Source: Spirochaetia bacterium
GTDB taxonomy: Bacteria > Spirochaetota > Spirochaetia > Treponematales > Breznakiellaceae
DNA: 14,890 nt
Reading direction: 5' to 3'
Assembly (NCBI GenBank): GCA_026002265.1
Contig: BOBG01000049.1
Coordinates: 1 to 14,890 of the forward strand
This document shows positions 14,363 through 14,890 of the stretch, piece after piece; position 1 is the first letter of the stretch; each line of letters opens with the position of its first letter. A program made the translations under genes and the position numbers. The notes under the pieces were generated by a model, which was given only the letters and a program-made list of their open reading frames with translations, was not told where the DNA came from and did no database searches.

Positions 14363-14890
14363 TCAAGCTAATGTGAGTTGTTGCATCGTAGTGTTGATTG
14401 CAGACTCACATGAACGCATCGCGAGGATCGTTTGCTGGATCAAGGTATCCAGATCCCATTCAAGCATTGACGTACCTTTTTCGATAACTGTCCGCGAACA
14501 GCCGGCCGCGAAATTCAATGTCTTGAATTTTTTTTTAACAGACTTGAGTTCCAAATCCTGAACACTTCGTGACGGGCGCATAATCGCGGTAGCCCAAATC
14601 AGGCCGGAAAGTTCATCAGCCGCGTACAAAACCTTCTCCATTTTATGTTCCGGTTTTATATCAACTGTCAGCTCGTAGCCATGACTACACACAGCATGGA
14701 TGAGATCCGCTCCGGCGCCTTGTAGTAATTCCGGCGCTTTAAGACAATGCTGGTCCGGGAATTGCTCAAAATCAATGTCATGCAGCAAGCCCACGATCCC
14801 CCAAAAATCAGCTTCCTCTGTGTAGCCTAAATCGCAGGCATACCAGCGCATAATCCCCTCGACTGTGAGCGCATGCTGGACGTGAAAGGG
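14363..14890 (-). CDS. HD-domain protein, putative phosphohydrolase (partial, N-terminus missing)
   Basis: The frame is open to the right edge, so the first residues lie outside; the ATG at 14851 is internal. The visible 175 residues include VQHALTVEGIMRWYACDLG, then WGIVGLLHDIDFEQFP with the HD pair, then VCSHG and YAADELSGLIWA, a pattern shared by HDIG-like hydrolases. Such proteins usually cleave phosphates from nucleotides, but no substrate can be named. It is the first visible gene of the operon ending in mltG. Confidence 0.82.
   Translation of the reverse strand, partial: PFHVQHALTVEGIMRWYACDLGYTEEADFWGIVGLLHDIDFEQFPDQHCLKAPELLQGAGADLIHAVCSHGYELTVDIKPEHKMEKVLYAADELSGLIWATAIMRPSRSVQDLELKSVKKKFKTLNFAAGCSRTVIEKGTSMLEWDLDTLIQQTILAMRSCESAINTTMQQLTLA

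Overview
The window looks like a chromosomal segment of a spirochaete close to Treponema. The best evidence is the flgL-fliW-csrA cluster, whose FlgL has a treponeme-like N-terminus, and a secreted protein built from 22-residue BspA/TpLRR-type leucine-rich repeats. Composition is moderate in GC, with more AT-rich stretches around the methyltransferase and chemoreceptor genes. The tetranucleotide CCGG is strikingly frequent on both strands and in all codon phases.

Layout. The + strand half begins with the 3' end of a diaminopimelate-epimerase-like gene (1-225). A near-consensus promoter (284-312) follows, then a leader with mutually exclusive hairpins (about 319-461), a nucleoside-type ABC permease of the NupQ/YufQ family (462-1358), and a single-chain ECF transporter module, ATPase-ATPase-T component (1321-3858). 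The ECF linker carries a palindromic, repeat-like insertion. A REP-associated tyrosine transposase element (3862-4493, minus) sits directly behind the ECF stop codon, and its transposase reads out of the element into the ECF gene. A type II pantothenate kinase (4521-5351, minus) is divergent from the flagellar operon flgL-fliW-csrA (5526-7434, plus).

The rest is on the minus strand. It holds the leucine-rich-repeat protein (7496-8338), an orphan beta-class DNA methyltransferase (8467-9330) with twin 12-bp direct repeats over its promoter, and a methyl-accepting chemotaxis protein (9454-11187). Next comes a scar of gene debris (11302-11802) made of a frameshifted chemoreceptor remnant, a short dispersed-repeat-like sequence and an unidentified C-terminal fragment. 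A tightly packed operon, read from the right edge leftwards, finishes the window: HD-domain protein, YkgJ-type cysteine-cluster protein, metallo-beta-lactamase-fold hydrolase and MltG (14890 to 11945).

How genes work together. FlgL is the hook-filament junction protein, and FliW and CsrA form the known partner switch that couples flagellin level to translation. The chemoreceptor belongs to the same motility programme. The permease and the ECF module overlap and must be co-translated, yet they belong to two different transporter classes. That pairing and its structured leader are the most unusual functional unit here. No rRNA, convincing tRNA or CRISPR array was seen.
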